From the NCBI GenBank assembly GCA_031262485.1, contig JAISHO010000005.1, forward strand, positions 35,766 through 99,765: a DNA stretch of 64,000 nt. The letters run 5' to 3'. How positions within the stretch are numbered: the first letter of the stretch is position 1; the number at the start of each line of letters is the position of its first letter. This DNA is from Propionibacteriaceae bacterium. GTDB taxonomy: Bacteria; Actinomycetota; Actinomycetes; Propionibacteriales; Propionibacteriaceae. The position numbers were made by a program, and so were the translations under genes. The notes beneath the pieces are model-generated. The model saw only the letters and a program-made list of their open reading frames with translations. It was not told the DNA's origin and did no database searches. Positions 28,017 through 35,873 of the stretch are shown in pieces.

Positions 28017-29267
28017 CTAATGCTTCATCGTTGCGATTGATAACACAACTACTCTGTCGGATCGGCGATAGTTCGGCCCGGTTCCGGTGATAACTAGCCT
28101 GGCATCAGGCTCGCCAACGGTCTGCGAGTCGATCGTTGAGGCGACCTGCTTCAAATTCTCAGCTGCTTTCTCAGCTGCTCCGACTCCAAGTTTGATCTCG
28201 CAAGCAATCCACCCGTCTGGGTAAGCAATGATCGCGTCGATTTCCCGATCTGCTGAGTCACGATAATGAAACACCTCGCCTCGGTGAGCTGCTGCATAGA
28301 CGCGCAGGTCGCGGATGACGAGGGATTCGAAAAGGGTTCCGAGTGTTTTCGGCTCTCGTAAGAGGGATTCTTTTGTTGCTCCGAGGGCGGCGGCCGCCAA
28401 TGAAGGGTCGACTAGGTGACGCTTAGGTGACTTTCGCAAGGTGGCTGAATCTCGCAGAGCTGTTGACCAGGCTGGTTGGTTATCCGTCACCATAAGCAGT
28501 TCGAGCGCGTCGAGGTAGGCGGCGGCGGTCTCGCGGTTGAGCGGGTCGCCGTCGCCGCCCGTGTCTCGCGTGAGGGTAGAGATGCTCACCTCCGTCGCTG
28601 TATTGCGTGCAATGGAGGAGAGGAGACGTCGAACGCGGCTGGGGTCGCGTTTGGCGTCAGAGACTCGATTGATGTCAACGTTGACGAGGAGGTCGAGATA
28701 GTCACGAACGTACTCGCCGGCGTCTTCCAATGGCCAACCGAGCGTCGAGGGCCATCCCCCACGGATCACCAGTTCAGCCAGGGTCTCGAGATCGGCGCCC
28801 GTATCGCTGGAGGTGGGGATGGGTTCTCCGCGTCGGATCCCCTCAAGGCTGATCTCGCCGGTTGAGTGCCCGGATTCCCACAGCGACATCGGGCGGAGCC
28901 GCATCACGGAGAAACGGCCGGCGCCGGAATGGCGTCGGACATCGTCGTCGGGCGTCGCCGACCCGGTGAGGATGAACTGACCGGGGAGCCCCCGGTCGTC
29001 AATTGCGCGGCGGATGTGGTTCCACAGGCGCGGTTGCATCTGCCACTCGTCGATGAGGCGCGGCGTCTCGCCCAGAAGGAGGCGATCTGGATCGACTTCC
29101 ATGAAAGCCTCGACGTTCGGATCGACGTCGACACGGACGGTGCTGGCTGCCGCCTGGCTCGCCAGCCACGTCTTTCCACAGCCCTTAGCGCCTTCGACAA
29201 GCACGGCTCCGCTGCGCCGCAGCCGTGCGGAGAGATCGGCGTCAGCCACGCGTGGGCGGTACTCCAT
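28017..29267 (-). CDS. AAA_14/DUF4143 ATPase, copy 1
   Basis: 416 residues. AAA_14 domain with Walker A GAKGCGKT (26-33), Walker B LIDEWQ and sensor LTGSATP; C-terminal DUF4143 with a PD-(D/E)xK-like core (ADREIDAI...ACEIKLG). The family is widespread and its function unknown; the fold suggests ATP-driven nucleic-acid handling. AAGGAGG precedes ATG 29267. Three 23-bp repeats lie upstream. One of three paralogues in the window (also 42819, 60014). Confidence 0.9.
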   Translation of the reverse strand: MEYRPRVADADLSARLRRSGAVLVEGAKGCGKTWLASQAAASTVRVDVDPNVEAFMEVDPDRLLLGETPRLIDEWQMQPRLWNHIRRAIDDRGLPGQFILTGSATPDDDVRRHSGAGRFSVMRLRPMSLWESGHSTGEISLEGIRRGEPIPTSSDTGADLETLAELVIRGGWPSTLGWPLEDAGEYVRDYLDLLVNVDINRVSDAKRDPSRVRRLLSSIARNTATEVSISTLTRDTGGDGDPLNRETAAAYLDALELLMVTDNQPAWSTALRDSATLRKSPKRHLVDPSLAAAALGATKESLLREPKTLGTLFESLVIRDLRVYAAAHRGEVFHYRDSADREIDAIIAYPDGWIACEIKLGVGAAEKAAENLKQVASTIDSQTVGEPDARLVITGTGPNYRRSDRVVVLSIATMKH

Positions 29268-29311
29268 GATCGCCTCCTTCGGCCTTCATATTCACCCTTG
29301 TCAGGCTAGAT

Positions 29312-29380
29312 AACCAGCAAAATAGAAGAAATCCAACCAGCAGAATAGAGAGATTCTATCCAGCAAAATAGAGACGATCC
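29312..29380. repeat. Three tandem 23-bp repeats upstream of DUF4143 copy 1
   Basis: Units at 29312, 29335 and 29358, each 23 bp, sharing core CCAGCARAATAGA. They fill most of the 115-bp gap between the Fic stop and the ATPase start, about 45 bp before the start codon. Likely operator or iteron-type binding sites. Confidence 0.85.
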
Positions 29381-29382
29381 AG

Positions 29383-30447
29383 TCACGTGCGGCTGCCACT
29401 GCCGCCTGATCCTCCCTCACCGTTTCGGCTTCGGTTGTATCTGCTGGAGAGGTAGTGCGCCACAGCCTGCTGAGTGGAGCGCCAGTGCCCGTGTTGGTCG
29501 AGCGAGGCCTCCAGTCGTCCGCGGCTGGCTGCTTGCCGGAGGGCGGGCAGCGTGATTTCGTCGTTGGCGAGCGCGGAGAGGGGCACGAGGTCGTCGCCTC
29601 CCGCCAGAGTTGGCAGGAGCGCGTTGAGCGAGGCGTTGGCGGCGCGGGCGATGATCTCGGCCAGCGGATCGACGTCGTTGTCGTCAGCTTTGATGAGGGC
29701 GGAGAGGTAACGCCGTCTCTGTGTTTTGAGGATGACGATGGGCGGCCAGCCGAGGCGCACCAGGATGAGGTTGAGGAGGAGGCGACCGGTTCGCCCGTTG
29801 CCGTCGAGGAAGGGATGGATGCGTTCGAAGGCGGCGTGGCAGCCCGCGATGAGTCGGGGTCCCTCGGCGATCGGCGCTTTCCCTTCTCGGAGATCGGAGC
29901 CGACATGGTTGACCTGGTCGACCCATCCGCTCAGGAGCGCTGGGACGAGCGGATACGTCGGCGGTTTCATCCCTCCGGGGAAAGCAAGGATCTCATGCTG
30001 GCGGAAACTCCCGGGGGCTTCGTCGGCGCCTGCGGCGGGGTGCGGGGCGACGTCCCACACGTGCGTCATCGCTCGTCGGTGGATCTCGCGAACCTCGGTG
30101 AGGGTGACGATGTCGTCGTGGTTCCAATCCCTCGAGTCGCCGGCTTGCGCGTACACCCACGCTGCCGCTTCACCGTAGCCGAGGACTTCCATGTAGTCCT
30201 TGAGCTCTTTTGCCCCGACAGCTCTGCCCTCGTCCAGGAGAGCCTCGACCTCGCGCAGAACGAGGGTGTTCCCCTCGATGGCGGTCGAGTGGTGCACATC
30301 CATGTGCCACAAGTCGTCCCACAAGGGGCGCGCCTGCTCAAGCGGTGGGAGGCCGCCGTGTCGTGCCAGGTCGCCCATGGCGGCGGCGAACTGGTCGAAG
30401 ACGGCCTGCCGGGGTGGGCGGCCGCGCCTCCGATGGGAATTTGTCAT
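29383..30447 (-). CDS. Fic family protein, class II
   Basis: 354 residues; probable AMP transferase. Catalytic loop HPFLDGNGRTGR; N-terminal inhibitory helix STAIEGN (~residues 54-60) matches class II exactly. The C-terminus is a winged-helix-like part, common in this subtype. No ribosome site at ATG 30447, so the message may be leaderless; TATATTTA lies ~20 bp upstream. The promoter and first codons are duplicated at 32071. Confidence 0.92.
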   Translation of the reverse strand: MTNSHRRRGRPPRQAVFDQFAAAMGDLARHGGLPPLEQARPLWDDLWHMDVHHSTAIEGNTLVLREVEALLDEGRAVGAKELKDYMEVLGYGEAAAWVYAQAGDSRDWNHDDIVTLTEVREIHRRAMTHVWDVAPHPAAGADEAPGSFRQHEILAFPGGMKPPTYPLVPALLSGWVDQVNHVGSDLREGKAPIAEGPRLIAGCHAAFERIHPFLDGNGRTGRLLLNLILVRLGWPPIVILKTQRRRYLSALIKADDNDVDPLAEIIARAANASLNALLPTLAGGDDLVPLSALANDEITLPALRQAASRGRLEASLDQHGHWRSTQQAVAHYLSSRYNRSRNGEGGSGGSGSRT

Positions 30448-30496
30448 AGGTCAAGGGTATCTAAATATACGAAACACTTTCTCGGGATCGCCTCGT
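30436..30496. repeat. Duplicated 61-bp Fic promoter/start segment, intact copy
   Basis: Near-identical to 32071-32131 (about five differences). Covers the start codon and promoter of the Fic gene at 29383. Confidence 0.85.
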
Positions 30497-30542
30497 CTGG
30501 GCAACCTCCCCGTGTTTCATGCACTGCTGGTTTCTGGGGCGC

Positions 30543-32012
30543 TCACAATCGCCAAGCGCCGAGGAGGTCGTCGGCGCCGAAGGCGAGGTCGGCCCCGGCT
30601 GGTTTGTCTCCATGGGGGCTGATGGCGGCATAAGAGGCGTCTTGGGCTCGGGGGACGGAGGCTCCGGCGAGGCGGAGCGCTCGCATGTCGCGTTCGGTGA
30701 TCGGGCTCGTGGAGCGCCACTTGATGCTGCCGACGACGGCGGTCCGTTGCGCTGTGGCGGCGACGACGTCGATCTCGATCTGCCCGTCACGGGTCCACCA
30801 GGGCAGAACGGTCTCCACATCGGCGAGGCGATCATCATGAGTGGCGAGCCTCAGGAAGGACGCCCGAACGAGCGGCTCGACGCTACGGCCGCGCCAGGCC
30901 GGCCAATCCCTCGTGAACGCGTCGATGGCGAGGTCGGAGCGTCCCCGGGCGATGCGGTCGTGGTTGCGGTCGAGATAACGGAACCAGAAGCGCAGATACG
31001 GGTCGGTGATGCGATAACGGCGCAGTTTGCCGCGCGGCGGAGCCCATGCGGGCGTCTCCAATTCGATGAGACGTTTCTGGTTCATGAGGAGGTCGATGGC
31101 GCGGGTGATCCCAGTTTCCGTCTTCTTTCGATCTTGTGGGTCGGCGATGGTGGAGAGAACGTCGTTGAAGCCGGGATGCGCGGTGTCGTCGGCGCCGATG
31201 GCCCCGAGAACGCGGGCGGCGATCGTCGGCTCGGGAAACTCCGCGTCCAAGGTGAAGCGCGCCGTCGTCGCGAGCGGGCTGTAGGGGTCGGCCAACTCGG
31301 TGACGACGTAGCGGTCGACGGGCACGCCTGCGCGGGCCATATCGGTGACGAGGCGGGGATAGCCCCCGGTGACGAGGGCGGCGTCAAAGATCTCAGTCGC
31401 GGACAGGTGCGGCAGGGCGTCGGCGAGGTCGGCCGGGGTGAGCGCGTCCAACACGAGAGTACGCAAGCGTCCATAAAGAGGGCGGTCGTGCTCCTCGAGT
31501 CGAGCCATCATGGAGACGTCGGAGCCGATGACGATCATGAGGATGGGCAGCTTCTCAAGGAGTCGATCCCAGACGACCTGAAGCTCGCTCTCGAGTGTCC
31601 GGTCGGAGCCCAAAAGCCACGGGAACTCATCCATGACGACGATCCCCGGGCCCTGCCGGGCGGGGATGGCCAGCCGAGACCACCACTCTTGCCACGAAGA
31701 CGCCGTCTGGGCCAACAACTCAGTCTCGGCCCACGGCCACTTCGACTCGACGACGGAGGCTTGGGCGTTCCGCAGTTGCTGAGGAACGCTCCCGTCGCGG
31801 AGCCCCGTGAAGAAAAGGTAGGGGACGTCGCTCCCCTCGACGAAGCGCTCGACGACGGTCGACTTGCCGATCTGACGACGCCCCCGCACGGAGACGATCC
31901 GCCCACGGCCCGAGCGGGTCACCGCGTCGAGATGCCCGTGGAGCCTGGCGATGAAATCACTGCGACCGAAGAAGTAACCACCAACGGATGTATCATACAT
32001 GATGAGTATCAT
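30543..32012 (-). CDS. AAA ATPase with DUF234 C-terminus
   Basis: 489 residues. Walker A GRRQIGKST and Walker B IVVMDEFPWL in an archaeal-type ATPase domain (PF01637), a winged helix in the middle (TETGITRAIDLLMNQKRLIE) and a C-terminal DUF234 nuclease-like part (EIDVVAAT...VVGSIKW). Role unknown; the architecture parallels DUF4143 ATPases. ATG 32012 or 32000; no good ribosome site. Direct repeats overlap the start. Confidence 0.85.
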   Translation of the reverse strand: MILIMYDTSVGGYFFGRSDFIARLHGHLDAVTRSGRGRIVSVRGRRQIGKSTVVERFVEGSDVPYLFFTGLRDGSVPQQLRNAQASVVESKWPWAETELLAQTASSWQEWWSRLAIPARQGPGIVVMDEFPWLLGSDRTLESELQVVWDRLLEKLPILMIVIGSDVSMMARLEEHDRPLYGRLRTLVLDALTPADLADALPHLSATEIFDAALVTGGYPRLVTDMARAGVPVDRYVVTELADPYSPLATTARFTLDAEFPEPTIAARVLGAIGADDTAHPGFNDVLSTIADPQDRKKTETGITRAIDLLMNQKRLIELETPAWAPPRGKLRRYRITDPYLRFWFRYLDRNHDRIARGRSDLAIDAFTRDWPAWRGRSVEPLVRASFLRLATHDDRLADVETVLPWWTRDGQIEIDVVAATAQRTAVVGSIKWRSTSPITERDMRALRLAGASVPRAQDASYAAISPHGDKPAGADLAFGADDLLGAWRL

Positions 32013-32016
32013 ACAT
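31988..32016. promoter_or_regulatory. Repeated palindromic operator at ATPase start
   Basis: GTATCATACAT occurs at 31990-32000 and 32006-32016 (16-bp period); the first is part of ATGTAT-c-ATACAT, a near-perfect palindrome. It overlaps the start codons of the DUF234 ATPase, which suggests autorepression. Confidence 0.5.
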
Positions 32017-32070
32017 CAGGTGTATTTTAAATCTTGAGCTCGTGCGGGTTGAGCGACCGAGTCTCGGCTA

Positions 32071-32131
32071 GGAATTTGTCATAGGTCAAGGGTAGGTAAA
32101 TATACGAAACACTTTCCTGGGATCGTCTCGT
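32071..32131. repeat. Duplicated 61-bp Fic promoter/start segment, orphan copy
   Basis: Copy of 30436-30496 containing the ATG and first codons of the Fic gene (minus strand) without the rest of the gene. A remnant of a second Fic module. Confidence 0.85.
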
Positions 32132-32212
32132 GGTGCACCCGTGGATCGGGCAGCCCTGGCTGGAGGACCGCCATATGGGATGCCGCCGACGACGGTCGTT
32201 GGCTGCTCCTGA

Positions 32213-32253
32213 TGGGCTTAATGAGAATATCGGGGCCGGATTTTCTCATTAAG
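32213..32253. repeat. Orphan copy of the 34277-34317 palindromic control region
   Basis: 41 bp with one difference from 34277-34317, including the inverted repeat CTTAATGAGAA / TTCTCATTAAG. Belongs to the same decayed duplicate as the vapC fragment at 32288. Confidence 0.85.
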
Positions 32254-32287
32254 AGGGGGCCCTGCGCGGGGAAGAAAGATGGTCCAG

Positions 32288-32384
32288 TCGGATGCTAGAG
32301 GCGCAACCGCTGATCGAGGGCGCCACGCTCGTCAGCCTCGACCATGCTTTCGACGGCGCACCTGGGCTGCGGCGGTTGTGGTGA
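32288..32384 (+). pseudogene. 3' fragment of a PIN-toxin gene (vapC remnant)
   Basis: 97 bp matching 34920-35016, the last 31 codons and stop of the PIN toxin, at 91 of 97 positions without gaps. Just upstream is a shortened copy of the leader (GGTCCAG joined to TCGGATG), so roughly 550 bp holding the antitoxin and most of the toxin were lost. Confidence 0.85.
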
Positions 32385-32504
32385 GTTCGACGAGTCAGCA
32401 GCTTTATTCGGTCGAGTGACGGTGACCTGCGGTGGCAGCGGATCGTCCTCGTGGGTGAGAGCATGGTCGACTTCCTCGTGAATGAGGCTATAAACGGCAC
32501 TCAT
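32295..32504 (-). CDS. Doubtful small ORF
   Basis: 69 residues from an ATG with GAGGAG at good distance (MSAVYSLIHEEVDHALTHED...). The first ~45 residues look natural; the rest is antisense to the vapC remnant. Perhaps a truncated small regulator or antitoxin. Confidence 0.25.
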   Translation of the reverse strand: MSAVYSLIHEEVDHALTHEDDPLPPQVTVTRPNKAADSSNSPQPPQPRCAVESMVEADERGALDQRLRL

Positions 32505-32737
32505 GAAACTCCTCATAAAGCTAGTCAGCGATTGCCTCGCTCCGTCTCTCGGCTGTGACCCCCCCCATGAAACTGGCTTCCACAAGCCAATTCAAGTAAC
32601 CAATAGCCAGAATATGCCGTCCACTATATGAGATTTCTTTGCTCGGCTGGATTAGGTTCAGGTACCTTCAAAAAACTATGCCCGGCCCGCCTGCTTCTGC
32701 AGGTCAGGGCCGGCCTTCTTCTTTATTGGGTGATGCC

Positions 32738-32965
32738 ATGACAGGTTCCCCGGAGCGCGCGAAGAAGTCGGTCACGATCCCGACGGATCATGACGAGTCG
32801 TGCGAGTCTCTCCTGCCGGATGGAAGCTTCTCCGCTTACGCCTCCACCGCCTTGCGTCGGCAAGTCGAGCGAGACAATCTCGCCCAGCTTGTCGACGAGA
32901 TGAGCGCCCTCCATGATCCCATCAGCGACGCCGAGATCGAGGAGAGGGTCCGCGAACTGGCATGA
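32738..32965 (+). CDS. Ribbon-helix-helix-like antitoxin
   Basis: 75 residues: KKSVTIPTD strand, FSAYASTALRRQVERDNL helices, then an acidic tail SDAEIEERVRELA that fits antitoxins binding a PIN or RelE-type toxin. ATG 32738 gives the expected N-terminus; an upstream start at 32639 adds unlikely sequence. Its stop overlaps the start of a tiny PIN fragment, so the toxin has been lost. Confidence 0.65.
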   Translation: MTGSPERAKKSVTIPTDHDESCESLLPDGSFSAYASTALRRQVERDNLAQLVDEMSALHDPISDAEIEERVRELA

Positions 32966-33072
32966 CGGCCCCCACCGCCGAGATCCACCGTCCCTCGCTC
33001 ATGCTGACCGGAGACGTCGACGATATGACGTTGTTGTCTGACGGCCTCGACATTCGGATCCGGAGCCTCTGA
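32962..33072 (+). pseudogene. Truncated PIN-domain toxin fragment
   Basis: 36 residues, ATG overlapping the antitoxin stop. After a short junk head the end (LMLTGDVDDMTLLSDGL...IRSL) matches the last strand/Asp region of PIN toxins, where the usual form is LTSDPDD. The N-terminal catalytic part is absent; probably a deletion remnant. Confidence 0.55.
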
Positions 33073-33092
33073 CCGGGTGGCGGGTGAGCGCC

Positions 33093-34259
33093 TCACTGCC
33101 AGCTTCGGCGGCCCGCTCGCTGGGCGAAGGCGTCGAGGGCGCGAAAGACGGCGGGGACGCTCCAGACTTGGCTGCCGTGAAGTTTGCGTTCTTCGCGGAG
33201 GAGCCCGGCGGCGAGGAGTCGCTCGATGATTCGGTAGGCGGTGGGAAGCGCGATTCCGGCGTCGGCGAGGCTGCGGGCGGTGAAAGCCCCTTCGGCGACG
33301 CTCAGGTCGGTGAGTTCGACCAGTGCCGCGCTGCGGCGCGTCACGGTCTCAAGGATCGCCTGGCGGGCCTGCTCGATGTCGTCGCGGAGCCGGGTGGCGT
33401 TATCAAGCGCGGCGTGGGTGGCGTCGATGAAGCGGGTGATGATCTGGGATGGGTCGCCGTCTCGATACGCCTCTAGCGCGGCGAAATACGTGTCTGTGTT
33501 CGTGAGGAGGCCGGCGGACAAGGGGATCGGCACATGCGGGGCGAGTCCGGAACGGCGAAGCATGACGGTGACGAGCGCACGGCCTGTCCGCCCGTTCCCG
33601 TCGGTGAAGGGGTGGATCGTCTCGAACTGGGCATGGGCGATAGCGGCGTGGGTCAGCGGTGAGACATCGCCCCGGCGGATGAAATGGACAAGGTCGCTCA
33701 TGGCATCAGGGACAAGCTCGGGTTTCGGGGCGACGTAGCGGGCGACGACAGGCGAGGCGCCTCCGACCCAGACCTGCACGGGTCTGAGCGCGCCGGCGTT
33801 CTCGGGGTCATACTGTTCCATGATGCGCTGATGAATCGCCAAGACCTCGTCAAGATCGATGTCGGATTCGACACGCGTCGCCTCCGTGAGGGCTCGAACG
33901 TTGCGCGCGATGAGTGTCGCATTGGCAGAGCTGGAGTCGCCGAGCATGGCGAGGGAGAGGCGTCGTGCGGACGCGGTCAACTGCTCGATCTGGGAGGAAG
34001 AGGCCGATTCGCTGCGCAAAAGGATGGCGGCGAAGGGCAGCGACCGCAGGCTTGAGGCGTCGAATGCTGCGATCGATGACTCTGCGTCTGCGACCTGTTC
34101 CTCGAGAGACGGATCAAGTTCCACCGGCGCCTTGGCGATGGCGGGTGTGATAGTCGATCGGTAAACGCCAAGAGCCCGTCGTCGTTGATTGCGCGACATG
34201 CCGGGTTCGGCGGAGAGCCAGGTTGACTCCTCGTAGTCGACGCTGGGCCAGGTGCTCAT
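33093..34259 (-). CDS. Fic family protein
   Basis: 388 residues from ATG 34259, which follows AAGGAGG; the frame extends further to 34313 without support. Catalytic loop HPFTDGNGRTGR, N-terminal helical part and C-terminal winged helix (LADAGIALPTAYRIIERLLAAG). The usual inhibitory motif is weak: SSQIEQ has Gln where Gly or Asn is expected, so inhibition may differ from the gene at 29383. A strong palindrome lies 20 bp upstream. Confidence 0.9.
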   Translation of the reverse strand: MSTWPSVDYEESTWLSAEPGMSRNQRRRALGVYRSTITPAIAKAPVELDPSLEEQVADAESSIAAFDASSLRSLPFAAILLRSESASSSQIEQLTASARRLSLAMLGDSSSANATLIARNVRALTEATRVESDIDLDEVLAIHQRIMEQYDPENAGALRPVQVWVGGASPVVARYVAPKPELVPDAMSDLVHFIRRGDVSPLTHAAIAHAQFETIHPFTDGNGRTGRALVTVMLRRSGLAPHVPIPLSAGLLTNTDTYFAALEAYRDGDPSQIITRFIDATHAALDNATRLRDDIEQARQAILETVTRRSAALVELTDLSVAEGAFTARSLADAGIALPTAYRIIERLLAAGLLREERKLHGSQVWSVPAVFRALDAFAQRAGRRSWQ

Positions 34260-34280
34260 GTTTTTCGCCTCCTTGGTGGG

Positions 34281-34317
34281 CTTAATGAGAATATCAGGGC
34301 CGGATTTTCTCATTAAG
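34281..34317. promoter_or_regulatory. Inverted repeat between Fic and phd/PIN genes
   Basis: CTTAATGAGAA / TTCTCATTAAG, 11 bp arms separated by 15 bp. It sits between the divergent Fic gene and the phd antitoxin and could control both. Duplicated at 32217-32253. Confidence 0.6.
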
Positions 34318-34387
34318 GACGCCTCGGGGGAGAACGTGCTCTGTACGAGGAAGAAATATGGTCCAGCTGGTCTGGTACTGTTTTCCT

Positions 34388-34630
34388 ATGACGTTGACGC
34401 TGAACATTCAAGACGCCAAGGCTCAGCTCTCGCGCCTGGTCTCGGCGGCGGAGAACGGTGGTGATGTCGTGATCGCGCGTCATGGCAAGCCGGTCGTCAA
34501 GCTTGTTCCGATTCCTGACAAGGCGCCGCGGCCGTTGGGGATCATGCCGTGGAGCGGGCCTTCCCATCGGGAGGCGCTGTTGGGCCCGATCTACACGGAG
34601 GCCGAACTCGTCGACATGGGCCTCGCGTGA
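34388..34630 (+). CDS. Phd/YefM-type antitoxin
   Basis: 80 residues from ATG 34388. LNIQDAKAQLSRLVSAAENG and DVVIARHGKPVVKLVPI are the typical Phd DNA-binding fold; the C-terminal tail neutralises the toxin. Overlaps the toxin start by GTGA. Confidence 0.88.
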   Translation: MTLTLNIQDAKAQLSRLVSAAENGGDVVIARHGKPVVKLVPIPDKAPRPLGIMPWSGPSHREALLGPIYTEAELVDMGLA

Positions 34631-35016
34631 AGCTCCATCTCGATACGCACACCTTGCTGTGGGCAGTTCAGGCGCCGGCGGAGCTGAGCGCCACTGCTCG
34701 GCTCGTCATCACGGATCCCGATAACGAGGTTTTCGTGTCGGCGATCGTCGCGTGGGAGCTGAGCCTCAAGGAACGCCTCGGCAAACTCCCCGAGGCCGGG
34801 CCGCTTGTGGCGGACTTTCCCGGCCTGCTCTCGCGGATAGGGTTCGTCTCTCTGCCGCTCGACGAGCGTCACGCCGTCGTCGCGGGCCAACTCGACTGGG
34901 ATCATCGCGATCCGTTCGATCGGATGCTAGCGGCGCAAGCGCTCATCGAGGGCGCCACGCTCGTCAGCCTCGACCATGCTTTCGACGACGCACCCGGGCT
35001 GCGACGGTTGTGGTGA
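34627..35016 (+). CDS. PIN-domain toxin (VapC-like)
   Basis: 129 residues, probable RNase. Acidic residues of the PIN site: D in LDTHTLLW, E in SAIVAWELSLKERLGKL, D in DPFDRMLAAQA and D in VSLDHAF. Starts at GTG 34627, four bases inside the antitoxin stop. This PIN subtype is commonly paired with Phd. A decayed copy lies at 32288. Confidence 0.9.
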   Translation: MKLHLDTHTLLWAVQAPAELSATARLVITDPDNEVFVSAIVAWELSLKERLGKLPEAGPLVADFPGLLSRIGFVSLPLDERHAVVAGQLDWDHRDPFDRMLAAQALIEGATLVSLDHAFDDAPGLRRLW

Positions 35017-35053
35017 GTGCGAAGGGCCGGCAGACTTGTTTGGTCGTGTCTGC

Positions 35054-35404
35054 TCACAGGGCGAGATGTAGTTTCAAGCGCTCGTCTAGCTCGTCGATCT
35101 GAGTTGAAGAGAGTCGTCCGATACGACGGATGAATCGCTGATAGTCGACTGATCTCAGCTGCTCGGCTTGTGCTTTCGAAGGGACCGCGATGTTCGTCTC
35201 GCTGCTTTGTGGGATGAGCATCTGGAACGAGTAAATCTTGGAAGTGTTGCTTGTGATGGGTACGACGGTGATCACTCCTCGCCCGAGTGATGAGGCGCGA
35301 ATATTGGCGCCGTCGTTGCTGACGATGATGACGGGACGTGTCTTATTCGCTTCGCTGCCGCGTACCGGTTCGAGGTCAACCAGCCATATTTCCCCTCGTC
35401 GCAT
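35054..35404 (-). CDS. MazF/PemK-type toxin
   Basis: 116 residues from ATG 35404 (MRRGEIWLVDLEPVRGSE). RPVIIVSND, GVITVVPITSN and the acidic helical end are the MazF fold of mRNA interferases. The ATG shares one base with the stop of the antitoxin gene upstream. Confidence 0.9.
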   Translation of the reverse strand: MRRGEIWLVDLEPVRGSEANKTRPVIIVSNDGANIRASSLGRGVITVVPITSNTSKIYSFQMLIPQSSETNIAVPSKAQAEQLRSVDYQRFIRRIGRLSSTQIDELDERLKLHLAL

Positions 35405-35616
35405 CAGTCGTCCAGCCCATCGGTGAGCACGATCTCCCAGAGGGGGCCGTCGTCCCATTCGTCCCAGGCCGCTTCGTATTCATCTGCTAGCGACTGGTCA
35501 CGAAGGGCGTGGACGGCCTCTTGGATGACAGCCGATCGCGTCGGCAGGCCCGTTGACTGGGAGTATGAGTCGATGAACGCCACATCGGCCTCGGGGATGC
35601 TGACACTCAGTTTCAT
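35404..35616 (-). CDS. MazE-like ribbon-helix-helix antitoxin
   Basis: 70 residues: MKLSVSIPEADVAFIDSYSQ is the RHH strand/helix, VIQEAVHALRD the second helix, then an acidic Trp-rich tail that would fill the MazF groove. Its ATG overlaps the stop of the 35613 gene (ATGA), making three linked genes. Confidence 0.85.
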   Translation of the reverse strand: MKLSVSIPEADVAFIDSYSQSTGLPTRSAVIQEAVHALRDQSLADEYEAAWDEWDDGPLWEIVLTDGLDD

Positions 35617-35873
35617 ACCTTCAATGCTACTCTATGGGGCAAACCCGAGGGGTGGATCACTCCTAGGTCGCCATCGATCCACGAAGCGTGCTCCCAGGCC
35701 TGCGATTCTTCCCGCCATGAAGCCATGAGATCCTCCGGGGTGGCGGCGATCGCCTCGCGGAGGCTGCTGATCATGCGGCGGCGAGATCGATGGTGCTCCG
35801 TGTTAGGCACGGGGAACTCCCCGCGTTGATGAGAGTTCTGTGGGTCATGGCTCGTGAGGTTCATTGTCACCAT
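35613..35873 (-). CDS. Small protein translated ahead of the MazE-like antitoxin
   Basis: 86 residues, no family recognised; a possible helical part SSLREAIAATPEDLMASWREESQ. Its stop overlaps the antitoxin start, suggesting coupling. Its beginning overlaps the end of the truncated ATP-binding gene at 35845. Confidence 0.45.
   Translation of the reverse strand: MVTMNLTSHDPQNSHQRGEFPVPNTEHHRSRRRMISSLREAIAATPEDLMASWREESQAWEHASWIDGDLGVIHPSGLPHRVALKV

Noticed and set aside
27905..28090. 61-codon frame after the secretion-like operon
   Set aside because: No ribosome site and runs into the antisense of the DUF4143 gene; looks like chance in AT-rich sequence.
30519..32030. 503-codon plus-strand frame opposite the DUF234 ATPase
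   Set aside because: Shadow; the minus strand has Walker motifs and a coherent domain order.
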